64,000 nucleotides of DNA, from NCBI GenBank assembly GCA_017503735.1, contig JAFVSN010000043.1, forward strand, positions 1 through 64,000. The letters are read 5' to 3'. Below the pieces are notes generated by a model that saw nothing but the letters and a program-made list of their open reading frames with translations, did no database searches and was not told the origin of the DNA. Source of the stretch: Lachnospiraceae bacterium. Its GTDB lineage: Bacteria > Bacillota > Clostridia > Lachnospirales > Lachnospiraceae. The stretch's first letter is position 1. Every line of letters begins with the position of its first letter. Below, in pieces: positions 43,023 through 51,243 of the stretch. The position numbers and the translations under genes were made by a program.

Positions 43023-43730
43023 ATGAATACAAATCAGATTCTTTCTGCAACCAATTCTTATCAGACTGCGGAAGCCTACAAAAAGACTTCCGATTCCAAA
43101 GTAGCAGAAACTCCGGAAAAGACTACGGAGACCGCCGACACCGATGCTTTCGTATATGAAAAAAAGAGTGCGGACAAAGCTGCTACCAACAATCCAAAGA
43201 ACAAAAATTATGTTACGTTATCCAAAGAGAATAAGGCTATTGTTGCGCAGTTAAAGGCCGATGCCGAGCAGCGTACCGCACAGCTTCGTTCTTTGGTGGA
43301 GAGCATGATTTTAAAACAAAATAAAACATTTCAGGTAGGTACTCTTACCGACGAGAAGATGTTTGAAATGCTCCGCAAGGGTGAACTGGAGGTTTCTCCG
43401 GAAGTCCGTGCCCAGGCGCAAAAGGATATTGCCGAAGACGGTTACTGGGGCGTAGAACAGACCTCCGAGCGTTTATTCTCCTTTGCAAAGGCTATTTCCG
43501 GCGGAGATGTTTCAAAGGCCGAAGACTTAATCAAGGCGATGGAAAAGGGCTTTAAGATGGCAACCAAATCCTGGGGAGACGACCTTCCGGAAATTTGCCA
43601 GAATACGTTAAAGAGCGCAACAGAGAAGATTCGGAACTGGGCAAAGCAGGACGATGCTTCCGACGAAATGGCAGAGGCAGCACAGGATGCTTTTAAAACC
43701 CAGGCCGGTACTTCCGCTCTGACCGAATAA
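43023..43730 (+). CDS. Uncharacterised cytosolic helical protein
   Basis: 235 residues, no signal peptide. The first 65 residues are Ser/Thr/Lys/Glu-rich and probably disordered (KTTETADTDAFVYEKKSADK). The remainder is helical: NKAIVAQLKADAEQRTAQLR, SLVESMILKQNKTFQVG and ISGGDVSKAEDLIKAMEKGF. I do not recognise a named family. AAGGAGGG precedes ATG. The 5' leader contains hairpins (GGTGGAA/TTCCGCC; GCGAAGG at 42972-42978 with CCTTCGC), which may affect expression. Strong terminators stand on both sides, so it is monocistronic. Confidence 0.65.
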   Translation: MNTNQILSATNSYQTAEAYKKTSDSKVAETPEKTTETADTDAFVYEKKSADKAATNNPKNKNYVTLSKENKAIVAQLKADAEQRTAQLRSLVESMILKQNKTFQVGTLTDEKMFEMLRKGELEVSPEVRAQAQKDIAEDGYWGVEQTSERLFSFAKAISGGDVSKAEDLIKAMEKGFKMATKSWGDDLPEICQNTLKSATEKIRNWAKQDDASDEMAEAAQDAFKTQAGTSALTE

Positions 43731-43789
43731 CCCATACTTTTGCATTTGCTTTTTCCGTAACAGAATCCCTCTATATCTTCTGTTACATA

Positions 43790-43846
43790 AAAAAGGATAC
43801 CGTTCCACTAAAAACAACCTATCGGGACACGGTATCCTTTTGTTTT
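43790..43846. terminator. Bidirectional terminator between the helical protein and DtxR genes
   Basis: AAAAGGATACCG and CGGTATCCTTTT pair; TTTTGTTTT follows on the plus strand and TTTTTTATG on the minus. A second hairpin, GTAACAGAA/TTCTGTTAC, is just before it at 43757-43786. Confidence 0.85.
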
Positions 43847-43884
43847 GTCTTTTTCCCGGGACAAGCCCGATTTGCCGCTCCTGC

Positions 43885-44256
43885 TTACTGAAGTCCGGCA
43901 TATTTTTTTAAAGCTTCGAAGGTTTCATCACTGATGGTATGCTCAATCCGGCAGGCATCCTCTGCTGCGGTTTCCTTCGACACACCGATTTTTTCAAAAA
44001 AAGCAGACAGCACACGATGGCGTTCATAAGTCCGTTCTGCCACGCGCTTTCCTTCTTCCGTGAGCACCAATGCTCCGTCTTCCGTATTTTCTTCTAAGTA
44101 TCCGCCTTTTTTCAAAATCCCAACCGCACGGCTGACGCTGGGTTTGGAATATCCCATATGCTCGCTGACATCAATGGCGCGAACATGTTTATTTTCCTTT
44201 GATAGAACAAAAATCGTTTCCAAATACATTTCCCCGGATTCCTGCAAGTTTACCAT
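43885..44256 (-). CDS. DtxR/MntR-family metal-dependent transcriptional regulator
   Basis: 123 residues from ATG 44256, four bases after AGGAGGA. N-terminal winged helix: EMYLETIFVLSKENKHVRAI, then DVSEHMGYSKPSVSRAVGIL as the recognition helix. The dimerisation and metal-binding part has HRVLSAFFEKIGVSKETAAE, DACRIEHTISDETFEALKKY, with E, C, E and H ligands as in the family. It ends after the dimerisation domain (no SH3 tail), like MntR and IdeR-short forms. It likely controls iron or manganese uptake genes, none of which is adjacent. Confidence 0.9.
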   Translation of the reverse strand: MVNLQESGEMYLETIFVLSKENKHVRAIDVSEHMGYSKPSVSRAVGILKKGGYLEENTEDGALVLTEEGKRVAERTYERHRVLSAFFEKIGVSKETAAEDACRIEHTISDETFEALKKYAGLQ

Positions 44257-44370
44257 AAGCTCCTCCTGTTGTTCCCTGTTCAAACTTTCGTAGGTATTCC
44301 CACAGTTCTATCTTACCATATCCGACCGCCCCGTGACAAGTAGAAAAACAACAAGATGGCATCTGAAACC

Positions 44371-45921
44371 TTATCCTTTTACGATGAGTAATACATCCCC
44401 TTCTCTTACTTCTCCGTTATGCTCCGTCAGCCGAACAATCTCCTCCGGTGCCGTATGGTAGCGTTTTGCCACATCCCACAGTTTCTCTTCTGCTTTTACG
44501 GTGTAACCGATCATGCTCGGCAATTCCTCCAGATACGTTGCGTCAAATTCCTCCCGCTCCGTATCTACAATCATCTCTTCCTTGCGTTTTTCCATGGCGA
44601 TAACAGAAAATGCCAACTCTGCTTTTACCTCTGCCTCCCCGCTCCGTACCATACCAAAGGAAGATTCTGCCACATGACAACGTACGTCATAGGTGCTTTC
44701 CGGTGTCAGTCCCCGGATTTCAATCCGGTGTGAAAACGGGAGCTCCGCGCGATAGGACTGAAGCGGTTTTTCGTCTTCTTCCGAGATGTAAAGTAAGTTC
44801 GCTTCCAACACCCCTGATAAATTCAATGTTTCTCCGTCTCTGACACATACGTCCGGCTTCATTTCCACCATTCCCCGACAAATTTGAAGGATGCCCGGCA
44901 TTCCTTCCGCAATCGGCAGACGTTCCGATACTCTCATCCGACTGTCGTTTTTTAGCAACAGATTTTCATACTCTTCTTCCTGCAATACCGGCATCAGCTT
45001 ACAATCCGTGGCAAACAAATCGGACAAGAGTTCCATTTCGCTCTCTTCATACAATTTCATTTCCGCCTCTAACACAGCCTCCGCCTCCAGAAGACGATCT
45101 TCTCCGTCTTCATCGGCCTTTACGGACACGTTTTCATTGGTAAGGCGAAATACCACATCCTCAATCAGTCCTTCTCTTGCACCGCTGACTTCAAACTCGG
45201 TTTTAAACGGAATCATTGTCTCATAACATTCTATGCCGTTCTCCTCCCTATCGGTGCTCCACAAAGCGAACAAAGACAATTCTCCTTTTGCTTCCACACC
45301 ATCCTGTTTTGCCTTCGCTTCCGCGTTTCTAAGTTCCAGCTCCCAATATAAAAGCTCTCCGATGCTTTCTTTTCCGGAAGGCAAAAACAGTTCTTCCCGC
45401 AAGCGGGCAATATCTTTTTGATCCGCAACAATAGACGTAACCGGAATCTCCTTCGTTCTTGTATGTACCGTCGGTGCCTCCTGCAAGGAGACCGCTGCTC
45501 TTACATCGTGCAATTCCTCTGCCTGCACCATAATCCCGAGCAATGCCCGTACCGCCAGCTTTCTGGAGTGAATTAACCCGATTTCCAGCTCTTCTATCTC
45601 TGCCCGTACACAGATGTTATCTCCGCCGCAGGCTTCCGGTAACTCTACGGATTCATCAAAACCGAGTTCTCCCCGGATACTTTGTACCGGCCGTTCCCCG
45701 TCTTCACTCAAATAGAGTACATGATATCCCAACGTTCCCTTTAAATATAATCTTCCGCCGGAAAGCTTCTTCTCATTCAAACGTACATTTCCTGTTTTCC
45801 AAATCACCGCACGTACATCCGGCTTATGGTCCGTTACATTCACATCATCATCCACCGTTAAACGAAGTGCATTTCGACATTTTACACGATTCATATGGAT
45901 GCTTTGCATCTTTATTTCCAT
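44371..45921 (-). CDS. SipL-like spore morphogenesis protein (DUF3794 repeats and LysM)
   Basis: 516 residues. Two or three DUF3794 modules (KGTLGYHVLYLSEDGERPVQ near 62, KAKQDGVEAKGELSLFALWS near 210, and SGVLEANLLYISEEDEKPLQ near 372) and a C-terminal LysM (YTVKAEEKLWDVAKRYHTAP near 465-484). Clostridial SipL has the same build: it joins the SpoIVA basement layer to the coat, LysM being essential. No signal peptide, as expected for a mother-cell cytosolic coat protein. GGGAGGTA precedes ATG. The gene could carry a sigma-E promoter; I did not identify one. Confidence 0.85.
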   Translation of the reverse strand: MEIKMQSIHMNRVKCRNALRLTVDDDVNVTDHKPDVRAVIWKTGNVRLNEKKLSGGRLYLKGTLGYHVLYLSEDGERPVQSIRGELGFDESVELPEACGGDNICVRAEIEELEIGLIHSRKLAVRALLGIMVQAEELHDVRAAVSLQEAPTVHTRTKEIPVTSIVADQKDIARLREELFLPSGKESIGELLYWELELRNAEAKAKQDGVEAKGELSLFALWSTDREENGIECYETMIPFKTEFEVSGAREGLIEDVVFRLTNENVSVKADEDGEDRLLEAEAVLEAEMKLYEESEMELLSDLFATDCKLMPVLQEEEYENLLLKNDSRMRVSERLPIAEGMPGILQICRGMVEMKPDVCVRDGETLNLSGVLEANLLYISEEDEKPLQSYRAELPFSHRIEIRGLTPESTYDVRCHVAESSFGMVRSGEAEVKAELAFSVIAMEKRKEEMIVDTEREEFDATYLEELPSMIGYTVKAEEKLWDVAKRYHTAPEEIVRLTEHNGEVREGDVLLIVKG

Positions 45922-45983
45922 AAAAAAATACCTCCCGAAGCTAGGTTCTTTTACAACCTATGCCACAGAAGATATATTTATGC

Positions 45984-46027
45984 AAAAAACCGTCAGCCGG
46001 AACGCTCCGGCTAACGGCCTGTTTTTC
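45984..46027 (-). terminator. Terminator of veg
   Basis: Minus strand CCGTTAGCCGGA and TCCGGCTGACGG around a short loop, followed by TTTTTTG. The other side also carries CCTGTTTTT. Confidence 0.85.
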
Positions 46028-46035
46028 ATCCCATC

Positions 46036-46281
46036 TTATACATAGACAAGTTCGACATCCCTTGTCAACACATCGGTATAACTATAGGAAAAGGTCTGCT
46101 CGGTCTCCGGCATATTCTCCGGAACCACTTTCACGGTAAATACACACGGATAAATTGCGGAAATTACACCTTCCATGACATCCACTTTGTTGCGTCCTTT
46201 GTTCTCACAAATCTTTACACGTCTTCCCACACTGTGCTTTACGTTGTACACAATTTTACTCATTTCCGTTGGCTGACCCAT
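46036..46281 (-). CDS. veg: Veg-family protein
   Basis: 81 residues. HSVGRRVKICENKGRNKVDV and GVISAIYPCVFTVKV, with FSYSYTDVLTRDVELVY at the end, are the Veg (DUF1021) signature, a small beta-barrel protein of Firmicutes linked in Bacillus to biofilm formation and spore outgrowth. ATG at 46281 has TAGGAGCGA ideally placed, giving an N-terminal six-residue extension over the usual MSKIV start at 46263. Confidence 0.88.
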   Translation of the reverse strand: MGQPTEMSKIVYNVKHSVGRRVKICENKGRNKVDVMEGVISAIYPCVFTVKVVPENMPETEQTFSYSYTDVLTRDVELVYV

Positions 46282-46386
46282 CTTCGCTCCTATCCGCGTA
46301 AAATCCGCTATGTATATTCGACAAATGCTTCATCTAGTATTTATCTATGTATAAGTATACCATATGTTGTTGTTTTTGTCAATAAA

Positions 46387-46423
46387 AAGCCACCCTTCTT
46401 TCCTAGGTCTTTTGGCTTATTTA
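46387..46423 (-). terminator. Terminator of the PrcB-like lipoprotein gene
   Basis: Minus strand AAGCCA, inner CCTAGG palindrome region, TGGCTT, then TTTATTG; it begins at the stop codon of the gene at 46421. Confidence 0.6.
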
Positions 46424-46843
46424 CTCTAGAAAATGTACGTCTGTTTCCATCGGCATGAGCTTTACCACAATGTACGGATAGGTTACCGCCGTGGTCACTT
46501 TTTCGTCTGCTGCCGGGCCGATTAATGTGGTTTTAAAACAAAGCCCTTCTTTTGCCGTAAAGAGTTCCTCCACCGCGATGCTGTACCCGCCGGAAGGCTG
46601 CTCCCCGTATCCCTTGGCCAGATAAAGCGCATCCTCTGCTTTGTAGGTCAATTTAAACGGCTCACTCTTCTTCTCCTTAATTACATCCAAAAGTTCCTTC
46701 GGCAGATCCGCTTCCTCCACCACCGTAAATTCCGCCTCGCCGGTTTTTGTGTATTCTTCCTTTTCTTTGCCGCATCCCACTATCATACAGAGGGGTAACA
46801 GGGCAAAAAAAAGGAGAAGCCGTCCGATTTTTGTATTCTTCAT
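46421..46843 (-). CDS. PrcB-domain lipoprotein
   Basis: 140 residues. Signal with lipobox LCMIVGCGKEKEE (Cys near 24). The C-terminal domain has LYLAKGYGEQPSGGYSIAVE and LCFKTTLIGPAADEKVTTAV, then YPYIVVKL, matching the PrcB C-terminal domain first named in a spirochaete protease complex. The role in Firmicutes is unknown. It follows the PHP gene by 27 bases on the same strand, so it may be the last gene of the hydrogenase-accessory transcript. Confidence 0.75.
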   Translation of the reverse strand: MKNTKIGRLLLFFALLPLCMIVGCGKEKEEYTKTGEAEFTVVEEADLPKELLDVIKEKKSEPFKLTYKAEDALYLAKGYGEQPSGGYSIAVEELFTAKEGLCFKTTLIGPAADEKVTTAVTYPYIVVKLMPMETDVHFLE

Positions 46844-46870
46844 CCTCTGCTTCTCCTAGTTCTTATTCAG

Positions 46871-47602
46871 TTATACTATATGCGGCATTCCCTGCTTTAA
46901 TGCCCGAATCACCGCTTTGCGGGTCATCTCTTCAATATACAGTGTATGCTCCGGCTCATGGATGTCCTGTAAATAGTGGGCATCGGAATTGGAAATAATA
47001 CGACACTTTTCCAAATACGGATGCTCCTTGGAAAGCCGGTGAAGATTTCCGAAGTTTTTCAGCTCCGCCGTGGCAAACTTCGCATCCGGTGGGATAAAAC
47101 CGAGATTGGAAATCAGGGAAGTCGTTGATTTATCCAAATGGGCCGGTATCATGACACCGCCCCGTTCCTCCACCAGTCCGTACACGTCGTCAAAGCTGAT
47201 GCTTGTGGCATTAATCAGAAGTTTATCCACAATTCCCGTTACATTCTCGTCCTCGTCCATCATCTGTTGTTTGCCGAAAATCTTCTCCACGTTTTGAATG
47301 TCCGGTAACTTGTTGTAGACATATTCATCAAAATCCATGGCTGCATGCAAATCCTCAAACAGACACACGACATGAACTTCTTCTGCGGTAGTCAGTTCCA
47401 TCCCCGGCATAGCAAGTACACCATACTCCTCCGCCAACCGAAGTACCGTACCGCAGTTTTTGCAGGTACTGTGGTCCGTTACCGCAATCAGCTCCAGTTC
47501 CTTTACCGCCGCCATTCCTACAATATTTGCCGGTGTCATCTCATCGTCCCCGCAAGGGGAAAGGCAGGAATGGATATGTAAATCATAGGCCGGATTCGGC
47601 AT
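46871..47602 (-). CDS. PHP-domain phosphoesterase
   Basis: 243 residues. PHP metal motifs: YDLHIHSCLSPCGDDEM at 6-22, ELIAVTDHST near 38, AMPGMELTTAEEVHVVCLF near 63-82, VMIPAHLDKST near 147, and NSDAHYLQDIHEP near 205. Overlaps the DRTGG gene by 20 bases. Together with DRTGG proteins, an anti-sigma-type ATPase and a HydA-like protein it forms an accessory set conserved beside [FeFe] hydrogenases in Clostridia (from general knowledge). The substrate is unknown; nucleotide or phosphoprotein signalling is possible. Confidence 0.87.
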   Translation of the reverse strand: MPNPAYDLHIHSCLSPCGDDEMTPANIVGMAAVKELELIAVTDHSTCKNCGTVLRLAEEYGVLAMPGMELTTAEEVHVVCLFEDLHAAMDFDEYVYNKLPDIQNVEKIFGKQQMMDEDENVTGIVDKLLINATSISFDDVYGLVEERGGVMIPAHLDKSTTSLISNLGFIPPDAKFATAELKNFGNLHRLSKEHPYLEKCRIISNSDAHYLQDIHEPEHTLYIEEMTRKAVIRALKQGMPHIV

Positions 47603-47933
47603 GTAATCCTTCGTGAACCATCAGCGCCGCATCAAATACCGGCAACTCCGTGTGGAGTACGGTAATTCCCTGGGCCTTTGCTTTTTCCGCAAATTCCGCA
47701 TCTGCGGCCGCATTTTCCGCCACAATCACACAGGCCGCCTCCGTTAAGGATGCCACCGCCAATGTATTGATATTACTCATTACCGTGACCCACGCGGCAC
47801 CCTCCGGCACCTTGGTCATTGCTATACTGAGCAGGTCGCAGCAGTACGCCCGGCGGATGAGAACTTCCCCGGCATTGTCCGCCAAATTGATGATGCGAAA
47901 ACCGCTTTGCTCTGCAAACTCTTTTACCGTCAT
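47583..47933 (-). CDS. DRTGG-domain protein (second copy)
   Basis: 116 residues, the size of one DRTGG domain. TVKEFAEQSGFRIINLADNA, AYCCDLLSIAMTKVPEGAAW and VIVAENAAADAEFAEKAKAQ, then ITVLHTELPVFDAA, fit the fold found in phosphotransacetylase and CBS proteins, thought to bind nucleotides. It shares this pattern with the 120-residue DRTGG protein at 50043. The family B1 element separates it from the rest of the minus-strand hydrogenase-accessory genes. Confidence 0.82.
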   Translation of the reverse strand: MTVKEFAEQSGFRIINLADNAGEVLIRRAYCCDLLSIAMTKVPEGAAWVTVMSNINTLAVASLTEAACVIVAENAAADAEFAEKAKAQGITVLHTELPVFDAALMVHEGLHAESGL

Positions 47934-47945
47934 AACTATCCTTTC

Positions 47946-48230
47946 CGCGCGGCTTCCCCTTTCCTATAAGCGGGGGGAGGTTTCTAAAACCGCTATCCCA
48001 CCCATCATCTGATTTTTGCACGTCGCAACGCTCCGTCAAACTTCCTCTAACCGGTTCTAAACGTCTCTCGGGTGAGGCCTCGAGACTTAGAACCGCTAAG
48101 AGGTGATTTCGACTCCGCTAAAAACGCGGCCCTTCGGGCAAATGACAAAAAAACCAGATGATGGGTGGGCTTAGCGGTACTCCGAAACATTCCCTTCAGC
48201 TTAGAAGAATTCCGCCACGCCCGAGCCGCC
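47946..48230. repeat. Family B nested palindromic element, copy B1
   Basis: About 285 bases. Arms ACCGCTATCCCACCCATCAT (from 47989) and ATGATGGGTGGGCTTAGCGGT (to 48178; one bulge) frame a core. The core contains CGCAACGCTCCGTCAAACTT, CCTCTAA..TTAGAGG-type pairing, a CGGTTCTAA/TTAGAACCG hairpin, and AGGTGATTTCGACTCCGCTA. Upstream GCGGCTTCCCCTT..GGGGGGAGGTT forms another stem. Copy B2 at 55.88 kb shares the core and the upstream stem in the same order and orientation. No frame with a ribosome binding site lies inside. Confidence 0.72.
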
Positions 48231-48313
48231 GCGCTGCGCAAACAGCCAACGGACGGTCTTTCGTTTTTATTAAAAATCCTACAATAAATAAATTCTATCC
48301 CTTCCGGTTAAGG

Positions 48314-49600
48314 CTACTCTCCGTCAAGCTTAGAAAACTCGTCGGACAGATGGTGTATGTACTTCTTAAGTACATGGATACAGTCGTGCTCACGAGCTTT
48401 GCCGCGGACAATGTCTTCCGCCAGTGCTTTACAGGTCGGTGCACCGCAGGAACCGCAGTCCAGTCCCGGGAAGTGTTCGCACAGTTCTTCCACCCGGGCC
48501 ATACGGGCAATGCTGTCCTTCATGTCGGTACCGAGCTTAAATACCGGTTCGTAAGTTACTTCCTCGGTCCAGTAAGCATCTTCTTCCGCTACCACACCTT
48601 CCACATGGCTCTTTGCCACCGTCATGTATTTGCGGAGACGCTTTAATTTTACCATGGCAAGGTACGGATTTTCTACCGTAAGCACTCCGCCCACACAACC
48701 GCCGTTACAGGAGTTCAGCTCAATAAATTCCAAATCGTCCAGTTTCTCGTCTTCTAAGTCTTCCAGTACACGAATGACGTTTTCGATGCCGTCCGCCGCA
48801 AGATAGTTCTCCACCAAAAGTCCGCTGGCTTCTCCTCCGCTGGTGCCCCAGCTGATACCGATTTTCCCAGAAATCCGCAAATCTTCCGGATCGTCTGCCA
48901 CCGCCTTCATCTCCGGAAGGAGTCTCGTATAAATATCTTTAATGGCGCAAACCGCATCAATATTGCTCTTTTCGGTGCCTAACGGTGACTTCATGGCCGT
49001 CACCTTGGACGGACACGGCGATAAAAAGATAATACCGATTTTCTCCGGAGGAAGACCGGTTTTCTTTACCGCACGTTCCCTTGCCAGCTCCGCTGCCAGT
49101 TCCACCGGCGGTTTTATCGGAAGTAAATGCTCGATCAAATTCGGAAAACGAACGCGAATCAGGCGGGTCACGGAAGGACAAGCCGTGCTGATAATCGGAT
49201 GTTTTTCCGGATGGTTATGTACATATTCTCTGGAAAGCTCGGACACCAGTTCCGCCGCTCCGCTGACCTCGTACACGTCATCAAAACCTACTCGTTTTAA
49301 GGCTGTCAGAACAATGTTGACATCATCTAAGTTATTAAATTGTCCGTATAATGCCGGTGCCGGCAACGCTACGGTGTATTCGTAATCTTTCAGTACTTCT
49401 AATTTGTCGTAAGACGGAAGTTTCGCATGGTGCGGACAGATACGGATACATTCTCCGCAGTCGATACAAAATTCGTTTGTAATCTCTGCTTTGCCGTTTC
49501 GCACACGGATTGCCTGGGTCGGACATCGTTTGATGCAGTTGATGCAGCCTTTACATAAATCCGCATCCAACTTTACCGACGTAAAAAATTTCTCGTTCAT
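48314..49600 (-). CDS. HydA-like iron-sulfur protein (non-canonical [FeFe] hydrogenase large-subunit homologue)
   Basis: 428 residues. Two N-terminal 4Fe-4S motifs: CKGCINCIKRCP (16-27) and CIDCGECIRICP (45-56). The hydrogenase-like core has altered H-cluster loops: STACPSVTRL instead of TSCSPGW, LSPCPSKVTAMK instead of MPCTAKK, and LNSCNGGCVGG instead of GCPGGC; all four core cysteines are present. The C-terminal DCGSCGAPTCKALAEDIV adds an Fe-S motif. This resembles the HydA-like proteins accompanying Hyd/Hnd operons (for example beside Thermotoga hydABC). A redox sensor rather than a catalytic enzyme is my inference. It continues a same-strand operon with the ATPase and DRTGG genes. Confidence 0.85.
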   Translation of the reverse strand: MNEKFFTSVKLDADLCKGCINCIKRCPTQAIRVRNGKAEITNEFCIDCGECIRICPHHAKLPSYDKLEVLKDYEYTVALPAPALYGQFNNLDDVNIVLTALKRVGFDDVYEVSGAAELVSELSREYVHNHPEKHPIISTACPSVTRLIRVRFPNLIEHLLPIKPPVELAAELARERAVKKTGLPPEKIGIIFLSPCPSKVTAMKSPLGTEKSNIDAVCAIKDIYTRLLPEMKAVADDPEDLRISGKIGISWGTSGGEASGLLVENYLAADGIENVIRVLEDLEDEKLDDLEFIELNSCNGGCVGGVLTVENPYLAMVKLKRLRKYMTVAKSHVEGVVAEEDAYWTEEVTYEPVFKLGTDMKDSIARMARVEELCEHFPGLDCGSCGAPTCKALAEDIVRGKAREHDCIHVLKKYIHHLSDEFSKLDGE

Positions 49601-49633
49601 GCAAACCCTCTTTTCTGTGCTGCCACAGACCTA

Positions 49634-50059
49634 TCAGGTCTGAAATACCTTCATGGTTACTTTGGTTCCCACACCCAGAGTCGTCTCAAGATCCATTTCA
49701 TCGGAATATTGTTTCATATTCGGAAGTCCCATTCCGGCACCGAATCCCAGTGCCCTTACCCTGTCCGGTGCGGTAGAATACCCCGCCTGCATGGCTTTTT
49801 CGATATCCGCAATGCCCGGGCCGGTATCCTGCAGACACATAATAATTTCTTCCGGTGTAATCTCTACGTCAATGGTTCCTCCGTTGGCATGAATTACCAT
49901 ATTGATTTCACCTTCGTACATGGCAATTGCTACTTTACGAACCACCTCCGGAGAACTTCCCATCTTTTTTAGTTTTCTCTTCACGTCACTGGAGGCTTCC
50001 CCTGCTCTTGTAAAGTCCTCCGTGGTTACGGTGTAATGGAGTTTAATCGTATCGCTCAT
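49634..50059 (-). CDS. Anti-sigma-type HATPase (RsbW/RsbT-like kinase fold)
   Basis: 141 residues from ATG 50059 (AGGAAAAG upstream). GHKL ATPase: KVAIAMYEGEINMVIHANGG near 55 (N box EGEINMVIHA), LQDTGPGIADIEKAM near 86 (G1), and ALGFGAGMGLPNMKQYSDEM near 112 (G2). Most like the serine-kinase anti-sigma regulators. Overlaps the DRTGG gene by 17 bases. Its place next to a HydA-like protein suggests that it passes a redox signal to a phosphorylated partner; the partner is unknown. Confidence 0.88.
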   Translation of the reverse strand: MSDTIKLHYTVTTEDFTRAGEASSDVKRKLKKMGSSPEVVRKVAIAMYEGEINMVIHANGGTIDVEITPEEIIMCLQDTGPGIADIEKAMQAGYSTAPDRVRALGFGAGMGLPNMKQYSDEMDLETTLGVGTKVTMKVFQT

Positions 50060-50405
50060 AATCTTTTCCTCCCCGTAATCCTTTTTCATAAAGCATTCCG
50101 CAGGCGGAAAACATGCGATGTCCCGTAGCAAGAAGCGGAATCTCGCGCTCATTTGCAAGACGGATCATTTCCTCGTCCGGCTTTTTGTCACGCACAAATA
50201 CGATACATACAATATCCATCATCTCTGCGGTACGGATTACCTGCGGATTGCAAAGACCGGTAAGCAACACTGCCTGGTCCTTTACAAACGCCAGTACATC
50301 ACTCATCATATCAGAGCCGCATGCCGTATGTACCTCCTTAGTAAGCCATTCCTCCCCGCTCAGTACTCTCGCTCCCAGAATCTCTTTGATTTCCAAGATG
50401 GTCAT
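50043..50405 (-). CDS. DRTGG-domain protein (first copy)
   Basis: 120 residues from ATG 50405 (AAGGAAGGTGAAGGT upstream). EIKEILGARVLSGEEWLTKE, ACGSDMMSDVLAFVKDQAVL and LLTGLCNPQVIRTAEMMDIV, ending GMLYEKGLRGG, are a DRTGG domain. First gene of the minus-strand accessory operon, divergent from hndA across a 308-base gap. Possibly a nucleotide-binding sensor for the adjacent ATPase. Confidence 0.85.
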   Translation of the reverse strand: MTILEIKEILGARVLSGEEWLTKEVHTACGSDMMSDVLAFVKDQAVLLTGLCNPQVIRTAEMMDIVCIVFVRDKKPDEEMIRLANEREIPLLATGHRMFSACGMLYEKGLRGGKDYERYD

Positions 50406-50537
50406 ACCTTCACCTTCCTTTCCTATATGATAAACTTTTATTTTTTCAAAACGGATGACACAAATAAAGTATAACACAATTTGCAGAAAAAGTCCTCAAT
50501 TTTTTTACACTTTTGTTGTAGCTTTTTTTAACAGAGT

Positions 50538-50555
50538 GTGTTATAATGTTAACAA
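50538..50555 (+). promoter_or_regulatory. Extended -10 and Rex-like operator of the hnd operon
   Basis: TGTTATAAT (50539-50547) is an extended -10 box. It overlaps GTGTTAT-AATG-TTAACAA (50538-50555), close to the Rex consensus TTGTTAA-N4-TTAACAA. Rex senses NADH/NAD ratio and commonly represses fermentation and hydrogenase genes. The 160-base leader that follows has a GC-rich stem (GCAAAGA/TCTTTGC) and GCGCGTTTTTT, a possible attenuator. Confidence 0.55.
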
Positions 50556-50713
50556 CTGTACGACGCACGCAAAGACGCGTTTCTTTTTTTCGGTTCTTTG
50601 CGCGTTTTTTGTCGTGCGCGCATGACATCGTTATATTTTTAACAAAACGCTCTCTGTCATGTATTCGGTTTCCCTTACAGGAAATCGCAAAGATATTAAA
50701 GGAGGTTAAAGAA

Positions 50714-51205
50714 ATGGCTGCAAAATCAACAGTTCCGTTCCAGGGAACAAAGGAACAGGAAGCACAGCTTCGCTCTGTCATCGCCGAGTTAAAGGATGAG
50801 AGAGGCTCCCTGATGCCGATTTTACAGAAGGCTCAGGACATTTACGGCTACCTTCCGATTGAGGTACAGACTATGATCGCTGATGAGTGCGGCATCCCGT
50901 TAGAGAAAGTTTACGGTGTTGCTACCTTCTACTCCCAGTTCTCTCTGTATCCGAAGGGAAAGTACAAGATTTCCGTCTGTCTCGGTACCGCTTGTTATGT
51001 AAAGGGTTCCGGTGACATCTACGAAAAACTTCAGCAGTTACTTGGTATCGAGGGTGGTCAGTGTACCCCGGACGGCAAGTTCTCTCTGGACGCATGTCGT
51101 TGTATCGGTGCCTGCGGTCTTGCTCCGGTATTGACCATTAACGATGACGTTTACGGTCGTCTTACCGCAGCGGATATGGCTGACGTTCTCGCGAAGTACG
51201 AATAA
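50714..51205 (+). CDS. hndA: Bifurcating [FeFe] hydrogenase subunit A (NuoE-like)
   Basis: 163 residues from ATG 50714, after AGGAGGTTAAAG. Thioredoxin-like [2Fe-2S] protein with the four ligands in VCLGTACYVKGS (C and C) and DACRCIGACGLAP (C and C). VYGVATFYSQFSLYPKGKYK is the NuoE signature. It passes electrons between NuoF-like HndC and the rest of the complex. First gene of hndA-ATPase-hndB-hndC-hndD. Equivalent to HydC of Thermotoga. Confidence 0.93.
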   Translation: MAAKSTVPFQGTKEQEAQLRSVIAELKDERGSLMPILQKAQDIYGYLPIEVQTMIADECGIPLEKVYGVATFYSQFSLYPKGKYKISVCLGTACYVKGSGDIYEKLQQLLGIEGGQCTPDGKFSLDACRCIGACGLAPVLTINDDVYGRLTAADMADVLAKYE

Positions 51206-51243
51206 TTTGTCGTTTTCGTTTTTCGAAAGGAGTACCTAAGGTT

